Shown piece after piece: positions 24,941 to 37,397 of a stretch of DNA of 64,000 bases. Source of the stretch: Theocolax elegans. Lineage: Eukaryota > Arthropoda > Insecta > Hymenoptera > Cerocephalidae. Each line of letters begins with the position of its first letter. The first letter of the stretch is position 1. The stretch lies in assembly GCA_026168455.1 (NCBI GenBank), contig CM047430.1:26740735-26804734 (forward strand), in the 5' to 3' direction. Under the pieces are notes generated by a model. It had not been told where the DNA came from. It made no database searches and saw only the letters and a list, made by a program, of their open reading frames with translations. The position numbers were made by a program, and so were the translations under genes.

Positions 24941-26454
24941 ATGGATGACGCTAAAATCGAAGTGTTAATTACATCTGTACTATGTCGTCCTGCAATATGG
25001 AAATGTAATCATCCGCATCACAATAAACACACCTCTATACTCTGCAAACTATGGGAAGAAATATCCGCAGCAACTTTAAGAGTTGAAAGTGAGTATAACA
25101 TATTAATTACTCATAGTTCTTGAATTTTATGGATTTATATGCATGTACAGTATCTACGTATTATGTAAATATATCACATAGGGTAGCTGTTAAAAAAAAG
25201 TACTTACAAAGATTATAAGCAACCGAGAAATATTAAGTGAATATTTGTAATTAACATAAACATTATTTTTATTTACAATTTGTTGTGTTTAGTAGTTTAT
25301 TTATTTTGTACTGAGCCATGTAATCCACGTATCACCATAAGTTATTTAACTATATATAGCTATATCATCAGTATCAGAATTATCATATCATTAGGCAAAA
25401 CTCTCAATGTCATTTACAAAAAGTATAAATAATCATCGTATAAATATATTATTTTCAGAATCCAAATGCCGTGCTAAATGGAAAAGTTTAGTTCAGAGCA
25501 TGAAAAAATAAATTCAGTCAATTCCACCATCTAAATCTGGTGATGCTGCCACTGATTATAAACCGAAATGGAAATGGTTTGAAATAATGTTATTCACTCG
25601 AGACCATATAGTACCCAACAAATCAAGTGGAAATATCGATGATGCAATTGCAGATCTGGATGCTCAATATAATCAATTTACAAATGAATATACTGACAAA
25701 GAAAATGATGACTCAAGTGAAAGCGATACAAACAAAGAAAATAAATTGTCAAACATCCCATTGCCATATTCGTTAGAAATGGACTTATTTTTTAAACGTT
25801 TAGTAAAACATGTTGAAAAAATTACCAATGCAGATATGTTGATATTTCACCAAGAAATAACCAACATAGTACTGAAATTTGCGTATCCGAAGAAAGATTC
25901 AAAAAGGACGAGAAAATTCCACCAAATAGATGATGGTAAAAAAAATTTAATATCCATTATATTAACCTATAGAATTAATATATTTATTATAATTATTTAT
26001 TTGTATTATTACAGAGGTACAAGTAGTTGACTGGAACATCAATCCGACAAAGATAAATTAAAATATTAAGTTAGAACCATCTTATATAAAACAAGAACCA
26101 GGTAAATTGAAAATAAAATCAAGATAAAATTAATGCAATGAAAAATATTTAAAAATAAATTTTTAATTAACAGGTCCCAGTACAAGCTATTACCAACAGC
26201 AGCGACTGCATGACAGTGGGCCAGTTTACAGTAACTATCCATATGTATATCCATCAAACCCATCAGGATATGGACCAATGCATAGTCTGATGTATGCCCA
26301 ACCATTGCCTACCCATGCACAAACGTCAGCAATGTCTCCACACCAACAACCTACAATGATGCTTCCAGAACTCACATCAACCTATGCTGAACCTATAAAG
26401 ACTGAAAATTTCAAGGGTGACATTGTAGTAAAAAATGTTATTGATATAGAATGA
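24941..26454 (+). pseudogene. MADF-BESS transcription-factor-like gene, four exons, two stops
   Basis: Exons: 24941-25088, 25459-25935, 26015-26101 and 26174-26454, all bounded by GT-AG introns with matching phase. Exons 1-2 encode a MADF domain (Myb/SANT-like DNA-binding fold): WKCNHPHHNKH, then KLWEEIS, then CRAKWKSLVQSMKK, then KPKWKWFEIMLF. The second half of exon 2 has a BESS-type motif (MDLFFKRLVKHVEKI and QEITNIVLKFAY), normally used for protein-protein contacts. Exon 4 encodes a Gln/Pro/Tyr-rich tail ending KNVIDIE. An in-frame TAA lies inside the MADF domain (25509-25511) and another in exon 3 (26059-26061). With splice sites intact but two stops it is best called a pseudogene; sequencing error or a recently dead paralogue are alternatives. 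Confidence 0.8.
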
Positions 26455-26589
26455 TTATTTTACTAATTAAAAAAAATAATATTCAATATTAACAATTAAT
26501 ACATTTTTTATAACAGTTAAAAACACATCTTTTTCTTTAAAAAAATTGTATTATTATTTACTAAATTAATTAATATTTTTATCGGTCTT

Positions 26590-28225
26590 ACAGTCAATAA
26601 CAAATTAAATATATGGGCAGTCAGATTGCCCCTACTTATAATCACCCCCGAAGAATCTATAAAAATAAAAATAAAAAATAAAAAATTAAAAACTCTAACT
26701 GAAAATAAAACAAATTATTAATAAAGCAATCTGACTGCCCCTCTGCACCAAAAATCTACTCACCCCAAATATGTTGTCCGACGTTTCGAGCTCGCTGCTG
26801 CTCCTCATCAGGGACTGAAATGAAAAACTATTCCACACCGATATTTATACCCTCAAAAAAGGCCCCCCCCCACTCCAAAGACCCACACCCAAACAAATTC
26901 ACACCAATAAACTAAGTTAAGTTAAGATAGGATGATAAATCTTATTTAATTTACTTGACTCTAACATTAAATTAACATTCTTATCATTCCTAAATATATG
27001 AATATTCTCAAGACTTTCTCTTTTAAATTTATTCATAACATTTTGTTCTAAAATTTCTACATTATTAAAATCAAATGAATGAACAAAATCTAAACAATGC
27101 TGTTTCAAACCTGATGCGACAGATACACTCGTCAAACTATATTTATGTTCATAAATTCTCTTTTTCAAATGTCTACTAGTTTGACCAATGTAACACTTAT
27201 CACAATCAATACAATTTATTTTATAAACAAGTCCAGATTTATCATCCTTTCTATCTCTATCCTCACAATTATTAAACAAAAAACTTAAATTATTAATATT
27301 TCTAAAGAAAACTTGAATATCTTCTTTTCTTATTCTTTCAGATAAACCTCTAACATACGGTATAACAACAAATGCATCATTTTTAATATCAACTCCAACT
27401 TTTAATTTACTATTATAAATTTGATTCACTCCCTCTTCAAATCTATCGGATAATTATTATTAACAAAAGTTTTTTTAACTAAATCCAAATTTACTTTTCT
27501 AAAATCACCGTGTGACAGTTTAATGGCACGGTCAATAACACCTTTCAACGCACCAATCTTGTCACTGAACTGGTGATGAGAATGGAAATTTAAAAATCTA
27601 CCCAACAAAGTAGGCTTTCTATACCAATTTAATTTTATTTTATTTTTATCATCTCTAATAACTTTAATATCTAAAAAATTTAATTCTTTATCAATCTCAA
27701 CCTCTACTGTAAATTTAATTCTATCATGAATTGAACTAAAAACATCAATCATTTCATCAACAAAACATTCAGGCACTATCGTAAAGATGTCATCAACAAG
27801 TCTACTAAAAATCATTGGTTCGAAACTCAATTTTGACAAAGCAATACCCTCTAACTTTTCCATTACTAAATTAGCTATTACAGGTGACAACGGTGATCCC
27901 ATTGGGCAACCATATCTTTGTTCATAAAAATCTTTATCAAAAGAAAAAATGTATTATTAAACACTAAATTAAGTGCTTTGGTAAATTAATTAATATCTAA
28001 AATGGTATATAAACTAATATCTTACCATTTTTCTATTATTATATCATTAACAAAATCTAAAGAAACGTATGTGTTTGATGCATTGGCAATTGGAAAAGTC
28101 ATTAATAATTTTGAAACTTTTATAACTTTTATAGTGGTAACTCTATAAATCTCCATCCGTATTAAAGTTACTAAATAACCATATTTATTTTCTATAAAGG
28201 CAATATGTATTTGATTCTTTGGCAA
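26590..28225 (-). pseudogene. Penelope-like retroelement, 5'-truncated
   Basis: Read on the minus strand. The RT C-terminal half (about 28015-27426) has CPMGSPLSPVIANLVME and RLVDDIF; the catalytic box is LVDD where YVDD is usual. A GIY-YIG endonuclease follows (27429-26917): LVYKINCIDC, CYIGQTSRH and IYEHK. Penelope-like elements use this RT plus GIY-YIG pair for target-primed insertion. RT and EN ORFs overlap by a few bases in different frames. Upstream at about 28022-28225, SNTYVSLDFVN resembles an earlier RT block but is frameshifted. The 3' non-coding part contains a hammerhead core at 26776-26815. Repeats of GCAGTCAGATTGC, with a C-rich stretch, lie between 26630 and 26880. Confidence 0.88.
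26776..26815 (-). ncRNA. Hammerhead-type ribozyme core in Penelope 3' region
   Basis: On the minus strand, in order: GTCC (stem I), CTGATGA (core), GAGC and GCTC arms around a short loop (stem II, with one extra G), GAAA (core), AC/GT minimal stem III, the cleavage triplet GTC, and GGAC closing stem I. Minimal stem-III hammerheads are known from Penelope-like elements, and the position just downstream of the GIY-YIG stop fits. The extra G at the foot of stem II departs from the strict consensus. Activity is inference. Confidence 0.7.
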
Positions 28226-28440
28226 CTGTATAATATTTAATAATTATATATGAACTAATGGGTATATGACTTTTTTATTTCAAGCTTAGGTGAAACAAGT
28301 ATCACGTATAATTTTTTTCAGATTTTTATTTCCGTATTTACAGAAAATTTTTGGATTTTTAAAAGTAGATCCCTGTAATTTAGCTATCACATCTTCTTAA
28401 AATAAAAAATATTAACGTTAAAACAAAAATTATGTGACTT
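28226..28440. other. AT-rich spacer with a recurrent short phrase
   Basis: Contains GTAGATCCCTGTAATTT near 28367, which recurs near 39050 and 43588. No gene. Confidence 0.5.
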
Positions 28441-28841
28441 AAAATCGTTCAAGGCACTAACTAAAGTGTATTATAGACATTAAACTTAATTGTTTAATGT
28501 AACTACATTAACATTAAAACAATTAGAATAAGTATAAGGTCAAAAATTGATTCTGTCGAGTTTTCCATGATCGGTGCTTTTTGGGTGGGTCATAATTTTT
28601 CAACTTCTAGTGCACATAGAGGTCTAAAATTTTGCACACATCTTACAATGTGAAAAATAAGTAAGAAAGATTGCTTATTTTTAAAATCTGTTGGTAAAAG
28701 TTGTTGAAAAATGTAAAACCTTGCAAAAACACATAAAATTCAATTAAATACTTATTGTTAAGTGTTTATAATGTATATTACATTCAACCTAATTGTTTAA
28801 TGTGATTACATTAACATTAAAACAATTAGAATAAGTATAAT
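28440..28841 (+). repeat. Tandem repeat array, left part (unit about 330 bp)
   Basis: One full unit, preceded by a partial one. Each unit has TGTCGAGTTTTCCATGA, CTTCTAGTGCACATAGAGG, and an end with the palindrome-like AATTGTTTAATGT...ACATTAAAACAATT followed by GAATAAGTATAA. The array continues at 34154, after an inserted element. Confidence 0.85.
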
Positions 28842-29518
28842 CCCCGTTGAAAAAGTTCCTATTGATTCAGTATTGATTCTGCGATGAAATCAATATTGAC
28901 TCAGTAGTAAGTTCTCACCAAAACGCAAAACTGATTTCTTACTGAATTAGTACAAAATCAGTAATGAATCAATGTTGTATCATTATGGAATCAGTACTGT
29001 ATCAATTTTGAAATTATTCAATTGAAGAAGGGCAATGTGCCCTTTAAAATTCAGTATTCAATCAATTCAGAATCCGTGTCAAATCAATACCCTGTTAAAA
29101 AAATTCATGCACGGAGAAAAAAAATTTTAATAATCACTAGATGTACTACGACTCAGTACTAAACATTTTATTAAATTCAAGATGACGGGAAAAGTTTATT
29201 AATGATTAACAAGTATACTTATACTTAGTACAAAGCTTTTTTATGTGCTGAACTTTGTACTGAGTAATAGTAGGTTTTGTAACTATTTATAGGTATTTGT
29301 TAATAGATACAATTAAGTACTAACAGATACAAAATAAAAAAAAATAAATTATAGAATTTAACATAAAGAATCAAATTTGAATTAGGAAATAAACAAAAAA
29401 CAAATATATACAAAACTAATTCCAATTTTTTATTATCAATTTGATATTATTTTTACATATTTTGTGTGTTACAATGCAAGTCTGATTGAAATCTATGGAT
29501 ATACATTTAAACTCATTT

Positions 29519-31944
29519 TTACATAAAACCTTGTAAAACGTCACCAACTTCAAATTGTTTTAATTGATCCTCCTTTTCTCTGTTAATAACCACATGAACT
29601 AATAACTCCCTTGACCTCGGATTGAGAAACTGTTTATTTGTAATATATGAAGTGAGAACAATTTTTCTATCGGCGTTATTTAATAAATATTGAATTAATC
29701 CTGTTTCACTAATTTTCAGTAAAAAAGAATGAAATCATATAGATTATTTTAAAAGTTTTAATGTTATCATAAAACTTTAAAGTTTAAAGTTATACGAGTT
29801 TAAATATTACTTACTCCTTGAGATTCCTCCATCGGTTTATTATATTGTTTTCCTCGTAGACTTGTTCTAAAGCAAGGAGATTCCTAATTTCGCTTTTCGA
29901 AATATCTTCGTCGACGACGATCTCAATTGTATTCTCAATCGCCTGTAACTCGTGCTTCGGGGTTAGTTAGGTTATGTTTACCGGCACTTACGCGCGATAG
30001 GGGAGAGGCGGCTATGCGTGGCATGGCGGGTCAACTTGACACCTCAAATATTTATTTGAATTTTACATGTTTCAGTGCAGACACTTAAGGAATTTTAAAA
30101 TATTACATTATTCTATTTTCCTCTTGAAAAAAAATGTTAAAAACATTATTCTAAATAAATTAATACGCATTTGAAATTATTGATTGAAAAGTGATGCAAG
30201 TTTCATTTTATATACAAATAATATATATAAAAACTTAATAATTTTTAAAAAAGAACATAATTATCTTGTAGTTTTTAATAGAGACTTTCTTGCCTGACTG
30301 TGTTTTTTGTTTAAAACATTAATTTAAACGAATATTAATTGCTTAAGAAGTAATAATTGGGGGGGCATGCGTGGCACCCATGGCGGGGCATGCGTAGCAC
30401 ACGGCACTATAATTTCACAAACTAATATATCGATCAGCTGATGAGTTTATAACCTTTCAGATCATAAAAATGTAGTATAGTAATAGGTAGATATCCTGCA
30501 GTATTTAAGTAATTTAATTGTTTAAATATATAGTTCTTAAGATACGTATTCAATGGTGCGGAATTATAAAAAGAAAAACCACGTTCTTCGTTGGAATGAT
30601 GGGCAATTACATTTAAAAATAATATACTTGATCAAAATCATTTTAATAATGTGAATAATGAAATTAAAATTCCAATTTCATATATTGAACAGGCTAAGCC
30701 TCTGTTGAATTTATTGGTAACTAATATAAATTATTATTTGTAAATTAAAAAGTTTTATTTGTACGCTATTATTTCATTATCTTTTTTAACAGAGTTCTTG
30801 TTTAGCTTTAACTCCCACTAGTCAATCTACATCTTTTCAAGAATTTTTAACTTATCAGCATTAAGCTGAAGCAACTACTTTCCCCATTCAGGAACCCTTT
30901 CATACTCAATTAATTGATGGTGCATCGTTAACATTAAAAGATAATCTGACAAGCAATTCAGTAGAGAAGATTAGTGGTCAAGATGTTGCGACTAAAAAAG
31001 TTTCAAAGAAAGGCAAAGCTGCAATTATCACAAGTACAAAGTATAAAGAAACTCTATTAGATCAAAAATTGAAAAACCTAGAGAAAAAACCCAATGATAA
31101 AAAATCTAAGCCAAAAATAATAACTAATAAAATTTTGAATAAGAGAATTAAAGTGGAAAATAATAGAAGACCATTAAGATCTGTAAGTTATGAGAATGCT
31201 ACAAACGTAGATGAGTCTTTACTTGGCCAAGTTTTAGAAATTCCTGTTATTGACCGCGTTCCTTCAGAAAATTATAATGTAATTTTACAAGTCGATAACA
31301 TAGCAGCTGAATCTTCTATTAATAATATATATCCTATATACCAAGTCCCTTTTCCTGAAAATGTGCATTATTATTAAATGTACTTATGAATTGTATTCTA
31401 ATATAATTATAAAACGTCAAATGTGATTTGTAAGACTGATTAAATTAACTAAATGATATAATAAAGTGTTAAATTTAAAGTTAAAAATTTTATCTGTCTT
31501 ATCATTAATTAGAATGAAAAAATTAAATGCCTACATTTACTAAATTTATTTTAAATTACATTTAAAATCTAATACCTCTTATTGTATTGCATTCATTAAA
31601 AATACAGAAGTTGAGTGTGCTATTCATGCCCCACCGCACTGACATCCATGCCCCCTAGCGGGGCATGAGTAGTCATTTCACACGCTTGTCTTTACAATTT
31701 TATAACTAATTTTAAATATTAAAATAGTAATTTTTAAAAATGTAATTATAAATTTAAGAATCTTTTTAACTATTTTCATTTTTTTAAAGTGAAGAATGAT
31801 TTAAATTATTATTGTATTATAATTTTAAACTTAAGGTGCCACGCATAGCCGCCTCTCCCCTATAGCCAAATACGTGTACAATTATAAAAATACACTTACG
31901 TCATTCGTATCTGATACTTCGGTAGTATTTATATTAGTACTCAT
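29519..31944 (-). CDS. Three-exon gene of unknown function inside a TIR element
   Basis: Exons on the minus strand: 31900-31944, 29815-29954 and 29519-29708. Donors are GTAAGT in both introns; acceptors end GAAG and TTAG; phases 0 and 2 join without a stop to give about 124 residues. The product starts MSTNINTTEVSDTND. An acidic helical segment follows (VVDEDISKSEIRNLLALEQ), then a segment with GLIQYLLNNADRKIVLTSY and NPRSRELLVHVVINRE, and it ends VLQGFM. I see no catalytic motif, zinc ligands or membrane segment. The style recalls short conserved domains of uncharacterised insect and cnidarian repeat-associated proteins, but I cannot name it. Intron 1 is 1945 bp because of the inserted pogo-like element and would be about 82 bp without it. 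The stop may be a truncation of a longer ancestor. Confidence 0.6.
30000..31860 (+). mobile_element. Internally deleted pogo/Tigger-like element
   Basis: TIRs start GGGGAGAGGCGGCTATGC and are near-perfect at both ends, with TA at each side as target duplication, as in Tc1/mariner-pogo transposons. Subterminal copies of GGGGCATGCGTGGCA-like sequence occur at about 30361-30404 and 31627-31672. It encodes only N- and C-terminal transposase remnants. It sits in intron 1 of the gene at 29519-31944. Confidence 0.8.
30553..31377 (+). pseudogene. Pogo-like transposase remnant lacking the DDE core
   Basis: The first part starts MVRNYKKKNHVLRWNDGQL, the typical start of the Psq-type helix-turn-helix of pogo/Tigger transposases. 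After a frameshift it reads IPISYIEQAKPLLNLL, then an intron-like gap (GTAACTAA to AACAG). The second part (about 30790-31377) reads LALTPTSQSTSFQEFL, is broken by a TAA near 30862, and contains KKGKAAIITSTKYKETL, like the C-terminal tail of this family. The catalytic DDE region is absent: the deletion joined N- to C-terminal sequence. Confidence 0.7.
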
Positions 31945-32619
31945 GGTTTTTTTGTTTCTTTATTACTCACAACTCATAGTCACAGACGCGTAGTCACACT
32001 TGGAATTGTTATGTACGTACATACGTGTTTAACGGTTATGTACGTAACTACGAATCGGTATACTCGGTACTCGGTAATCGTTATATGATTGATGATCGTG
32101 AATAATATAAATATAGGTTTTATTATTTACTGATAATAATGTACGGGATACTAATTAAATCAATTTTCGTAGTTATTTAATTATATTTATACATTTTTTT
32201 TATTATTTTAATCTACTAAATATATTAAATAGAAAACTGTATAAATTTATGTCTCGACTGAGTATAAAATATCTTATACTCAGTCATAGTCGATTGGAGA
32301 CGAAATAATATTTAAAAGATTATTCAACTTTTTTTTACTCAGTATAAAATATCATACCTAATCAGTCGAAAGTGTATCCGATATATCGAATTTAATATAA
32401 AATCTATTAACCATTACTAACTTTCTAGAAACTATTAATATTTTTTTTCTCCGTGTGCTGATTCAGTACTGATTTCTCTAAAAAATAAATAAAATAAATT
32501 TTTTTTAGATAATTCTCTAAAAAAAATTAGGTAAAAACAAATAAAATTGTCAAAAAAACATAAAATAAATAAAAAAAAAGTATTGCACATTTTTCTGTTT
32601 ACGTTAGTTATTCACCCAT

Positions 32620-33870
32620 CCACTTATTAACCGCGGTCAATGCTGCTTAACTTTCATTATCTATCATTTCTCAGTCTATTCTCAATACTACATTCACAAA
32701 CGCAGTTACAAAGATAATAAAAACATATTTGTAGACATTTCAAAAAACCCAATTAGATTTTATTTTAATGGTATTAATTTTAATGGAATAAACATATTTT
32801 TAAAAATATGGACAATTTCATACAAGTTAAAATTTTAATGTACATATCGGTACCATATTAGAAGAACAATATATATTTAGTAATATATTGCAGCAATTTT
32901 ATATTAATTGTAACTAGGCTTTTTGAAACGTCTACAAATATGTTTTCATTATCTTATTGTAACTGTTGTGAATGTAGCAGATAGAAGACAGTAAATCATG
33001 CAATAGAAAATACTAAAATCAGTATGGAAGTAATATTCATTCATTTGTACGATATTAATTTCTCCATAATGTATTAAAACGTAAATATCTCTATTTTATT
33101 GGTTTAAAATAAAATACAAAAACTAATTTTAAACCAATAAAAAAAAGATATCTACGTTTTAATACATATGGAGAAATTAATATGCACAAAAGAGTATTAT
33201 TATTAATATTATATTGTTTATTTATTGATGTAAGATACGCTAGGGCTAACAATTATGAAATAAATTTTGTGTAGTATACTTTTTGAGTAAATGTACTAAA
33301 TTTTTCAGCAGAAAATTTGATGATTTCATTTTGATTTCAGTATTTTCTGTTGCAGTAAGTTTTTATAAAGTAAGATAAAAATTGCTAAAGTGTAATCGAA
33401 ATTACATCATACTTGCGAATTTTTATACCTTTGTAGAAGGTCTTTTTGATATTTAACAATTGGATTAATGAAATATATGTACTTGAAATGTTAAATAATA
33501 TAATCTTAAAGAGATGTTATTACTTCCATACTGATTTTAGTATTTTCTATTGCATGATTTACTATCTTCTATCTGCTACATTCACAAACAGTTACAATAA
33601 GATAATGAAAACATATTTATAGACGTTTCAAAAAGCCTAGTTACAATTAATATGAAATTGCTGCAATATATTACTAAATATATATTTGTTTAAAAATATG
33701 TTTATTCCATTAAAATTAATACCATTAAAATAAATTCTAACTGGGATTTTTGAAATGTCTACAAATATGTTTTTATTATCTTTGTAACTGTTTGTGAATG
33801 TAGCATTGAGAATAGACTGAGAAATGATAGATAATGAAAGTTAAGCAGCATTGACCGCGGTTAATAAGTG
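32620..33870. repeat. Large inverted repeat inside the 5.3 kb element
   Basis: The phrases around TCAGTCTATTCTCAATACTACATTC (about 32670) and the block 32930-33040 return as reverse complements at about 33520-33600 and 33690-33860. The centre holds a hairpin at 33050-33186 and a copy of the TTTCAGTATTTTCTGTTGCAG phrase shared with the 35 and 61-63 kb repeats. Confidence 0.75.
33050..33186. repeat. Short hairpin MITE-like palindrome
   Basis: Two arms of about 58 bp (ATTAATTTCTCCATA outermost) around a spacer of about 15 bp. Confidence 0.75.
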
Positions 33871-34153
33871 GATGGGTGAATAACTAACATAAACATTGTA
33901 ACATAACTAACATAAACAACTTCTTCAATTGAATAATTTCCAAATTGATACAGTACTGATTCCATAATGATACAACATTGATTCATTACTGATTTTGTAC
34001 TAATTTAGTAAGAAATCAGTTTTGCGTTTTGGTGAGAACTTACTACTGAGTCAGTATTGATTTTGATCAATATCAGTATAGCTTCTATTTAATAATTCCA
34101 TAATGATTTCATCACAGAATCAATACTGAATCAATAGGAACTTTTCAACGGGG

Positions 34154-35060
34154 ATGTCAAAAATTGAATCTGTCGAGTTTTCCATGAACAGTGTTTTTTT
34201 GGGTGGGTAATAATTTTTCAACTTCTAGTGCACATAGAGGTCTAAAATTTTGCGCACAACTAACAATGTGAAAAATAACTAAGAAAGAAATTAAATAAAA
34301 ATTGTTGATTGCTTATTTTCAAAATCTGTTGGTAAAAGTTGTTGAAAAGTGTAAAACCTTGTAAAAACACATAAAATTCAATTAAATACTTATTATTAAG
34401 TGTTTATAATGTATATTACATTCAACCTAATTGTTTAATGTAATTACATTAACATTAAAACAATTAGAATAAGTATAATGTCAAAAATTAAATATGTCGA
34501 GTTTTCCACGATCGGTGTTTTTTGGGTGGGTCATAATTTTTCAACTTCTAGTGCACATAGAGGTCTAAAATTTTGCATACAACTTACAATGTGAAAAATA
34601 AGTAAGAAAAAAAATAAATAAAAATTATTAAATGCTTATTTTTCAAAAACTGTTGGTAAAAGTTGTGGAAAGAAGTAAAACCTTGCATAAACACGCAAAA
34701 TTCAATTAAATACTTATTGTTAAGTGTTTATAATGTATATTACGTTAAACTTAATTGTTTAATGTAATTAAATTAACATTAAAACAATTAGAATAAGTAT
34801 AATGTCAAAATTGAATCTGTCGATATTACAAGTGTCGGTGAATTTTCAACTTCTTGTATACCTATCTAACATTTGTACACAACTTTAAATGTATAAAATA
34901 AGTAAGAAATAAACTTAATTAAAATTTTTTCATTGCTTTTATTCCAAAACAGTTTGTAAAAATGTTGAAAAAATGAAAAATATTGTAAATACCACAAAAT
35001 TGATTTAAACACTATTATAGTTTAATATTAAATGTATTTACAATTTATATATTCATTAGA
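34154..35060 (+). repeat. Tandem repeat array, right part
   Basis: Two good units (about 34154-34482, 34483-34802) and a decayed third (34803-35060). Same unit as 28440-28841, continuing it across the inserted element. Confidence 0.85.
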
Positions 35061-36005
35061 GTTTCACTTTCAGTAATTTTATTATTCATCATTAAATATT
35101 CCATTAGACAGTACTTTATATAAAAAACCTTCCACGAAGGTGTCAACATTCGCAAGTATGGTTTCCAATTACTCTTTTAAAAATGTTATCTGATAAAAAA
35201 ATCTTTTATTCTTACTCCCATCCTATTTCTACTTATATTTTGCTTAAACTTCATAGAGTTTCTCCAAAAGAAAATACTGAAATCAAATCGACATAAGCAA
35301 CAAGTATCTTTAATTAAATATTTATATTTTTTCTGTTTAAACTTCATAAAAAGTTTCTGCAATAGAAAGTACTGAAATCAAAACGGAATAATCGACAAGT
35401 ATTTTTTACCATGTAATATACCATTGTATTTTTTTTAATTAAACTTCTATATATTTTGCTTAAACTCCATTAAAATTTTTATTAATTTCTACAAAACTGA
35501 TAAAAACGCAACATCTTTTTTTTTATTCTCTTTAAATAAACAATGTCTATCCTTTCCGTGCTTTACATCAGTAGATAAAAATTTTTATAGAATAATAATA
35601 ATTCATTTGTGCAAAATTAATTTCTGCATAACTAATAAAAAAGTAATTTCTCTCTTTTTTATGCTCTTTAAATAAAATAATACTTATGGAGTTTAAGCAA
35701 AAAAATATATAAATATTTAATTAAAGATACTTGTTGCTTATGTCGATTTGATTTCAGTATTTTCTTTTGGAGAAACTCTATGAAGTTTAAGCAAAATATA
35801 AGTAGAAATAGGATGGGAGTAAGAATTAAGAATTTTTTTATCAGATAATTTTTTTAAAAGAGTGATTGGATACCATACTTGCGAATGTTGACACCTTCGT
35901 GGAAGGTGTTTTATCTATAAAGTACTGTCTAGAGGCACAAATTCTATGTGGAATATTTAATAATGAATAATAAAATTACTGAAAGTGAAACTCTAATATA
36001 AATAT
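35060..36005. repeat. Foldback element with CCTTC..GAAGG hairpins
   Basis: AGTTTCACTTTCAGTAATTT at about 35069 returns as its reverse complement at about 35980. Inside each arm are a small hairpin (CCTTCCACGAAGG) followed by GTCAACATTCGCAAGTATGG, and then CTGAAATCAAATCGAC. Related sequence recurs near 33430, 56940-57130 and 61740-63690. No coding. Confidence 0.8.
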
Positions 36006-36217
36006 ATATAAATTGTAAATATATTTATATATAAATTCTTTAATGAAGGAACAACAAAAATATTAATATTCCAATAGGAATAATAGTTCAAAATATTTCA
36101 ATTATTTGAACATCCAACTATTATAATATAATCATAAAATAAAACTATATTTAATATATTTAATGAATTTTCATCTTGTAATCTTAATTGTCCTCATAAT
36201 ATAATTTTTAAAGATAA

Positions 36218-36220
<3 letters not shown>

Positions 36221-36252
<32 letters not shown>
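36221..36252. repeat. (TA)n microsatellite
   Basis: TA run of about 30 bases. Confidence 0.9.
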
Positions 36253-36857
<605 letters not shown>

Positions 36858-36889
36858 ATCAAGAAAAACACACTATATAACACTCGTAG

Positions 36890-37206
36890 GGAAAACCTGT
36901 CCAATGGTCCATAACCTTTTATTATTAATCTAGTTTCACCATTAGGTAACACTAGAATTCAGCACCATCCATTATAATAATGAGCAAGGTGTTCAAATGA
37001 CATTTTCAGCCCACTCGGTGTTTAGGTCCAAAAATCGACTTTTTAACCATAAGAGTTAAGGCACAATAAAAAATACTGAGTGATTCTATAGGCAAATAGT
37101 AACAAGAAAGGTCTATTTAAAAATTTCTGTAGGATCAATAGTTTTTGAGAAAAAAAATAATTAAAATTGGGATCTCCTACTCACCGTCGAAAAAAAAGTG
37201 TCATCT
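36890..37206 (+). repeat. Direct repeat, copy 1
   Basis: Shares CCAATGGTCCATAACC, CCCACTCGGTGTTTAGG and GGGATCTC.TACTCACCGTC with 37398-37725. Offset is about 515 bp. Confidence 0.85.
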
Positions 37207-37397
37207 GATGTATAATTGTTTTTTAATAAAATGAAAGAAAGTAGTTAATAATTTTACAATTTTTGTTTCAAAATATTACTTTTGCACATAGAAAAGGAAA
37301 ATAACAGAGAAGAGTTGAAATCCAAGCAAGAATTAGGCATGTCTAAAAATAAAAAAAAATAATAAAGAAAAATGATTGTTTCACTTATAATAGTCAC

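Larger units (their letters stand above)
29110..32455. mobile_element. Nested TIR element (CACGGAGAAAAAAAAT ends) carrying a spliced gene
   Basis: Left end CACGGAGAAAAAAAAT and right end the reverse complement of the same string, flanked by TG on both sides (29108-29109, 32456-32457). It lies inside the left half of the 28842-34153 element. It carries a three-exon minus-strand gene (29519-31944), one of whose introns hosts the pogo-like element 30000-31860. Without that insertion it would be about 1.5 kb. Confidence 0.8.
28842..34153. mobile_element. 5.3 kb TIR element (CCCCGTTGAAAAAG ends), interrupting the tandem array
   Basis: Left end CCCCGTTGAAAAAGTTCC; right end is its near-perfect reverse complement. 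TIR similarity continues for about 200 bp with many ATTGATTCAGTA-like subterminal repeats. The 2-bp direct repeat AT flanks it (28840-28841, 34154-34155), and removing the element restores an ordinary array unit, so the boundaries are firm. Its left half was hit by the element at 29110-32455. Its right half holds a large inverted repeat. No transposase of its own is recognised. Confidence 0.85.

Noticed and set aside
28440..35060. CRISPR-like array
   Set aside because: Units are about 330 bp with no spacers, in eukaryotic DNA; an ordinary tandem repeat.
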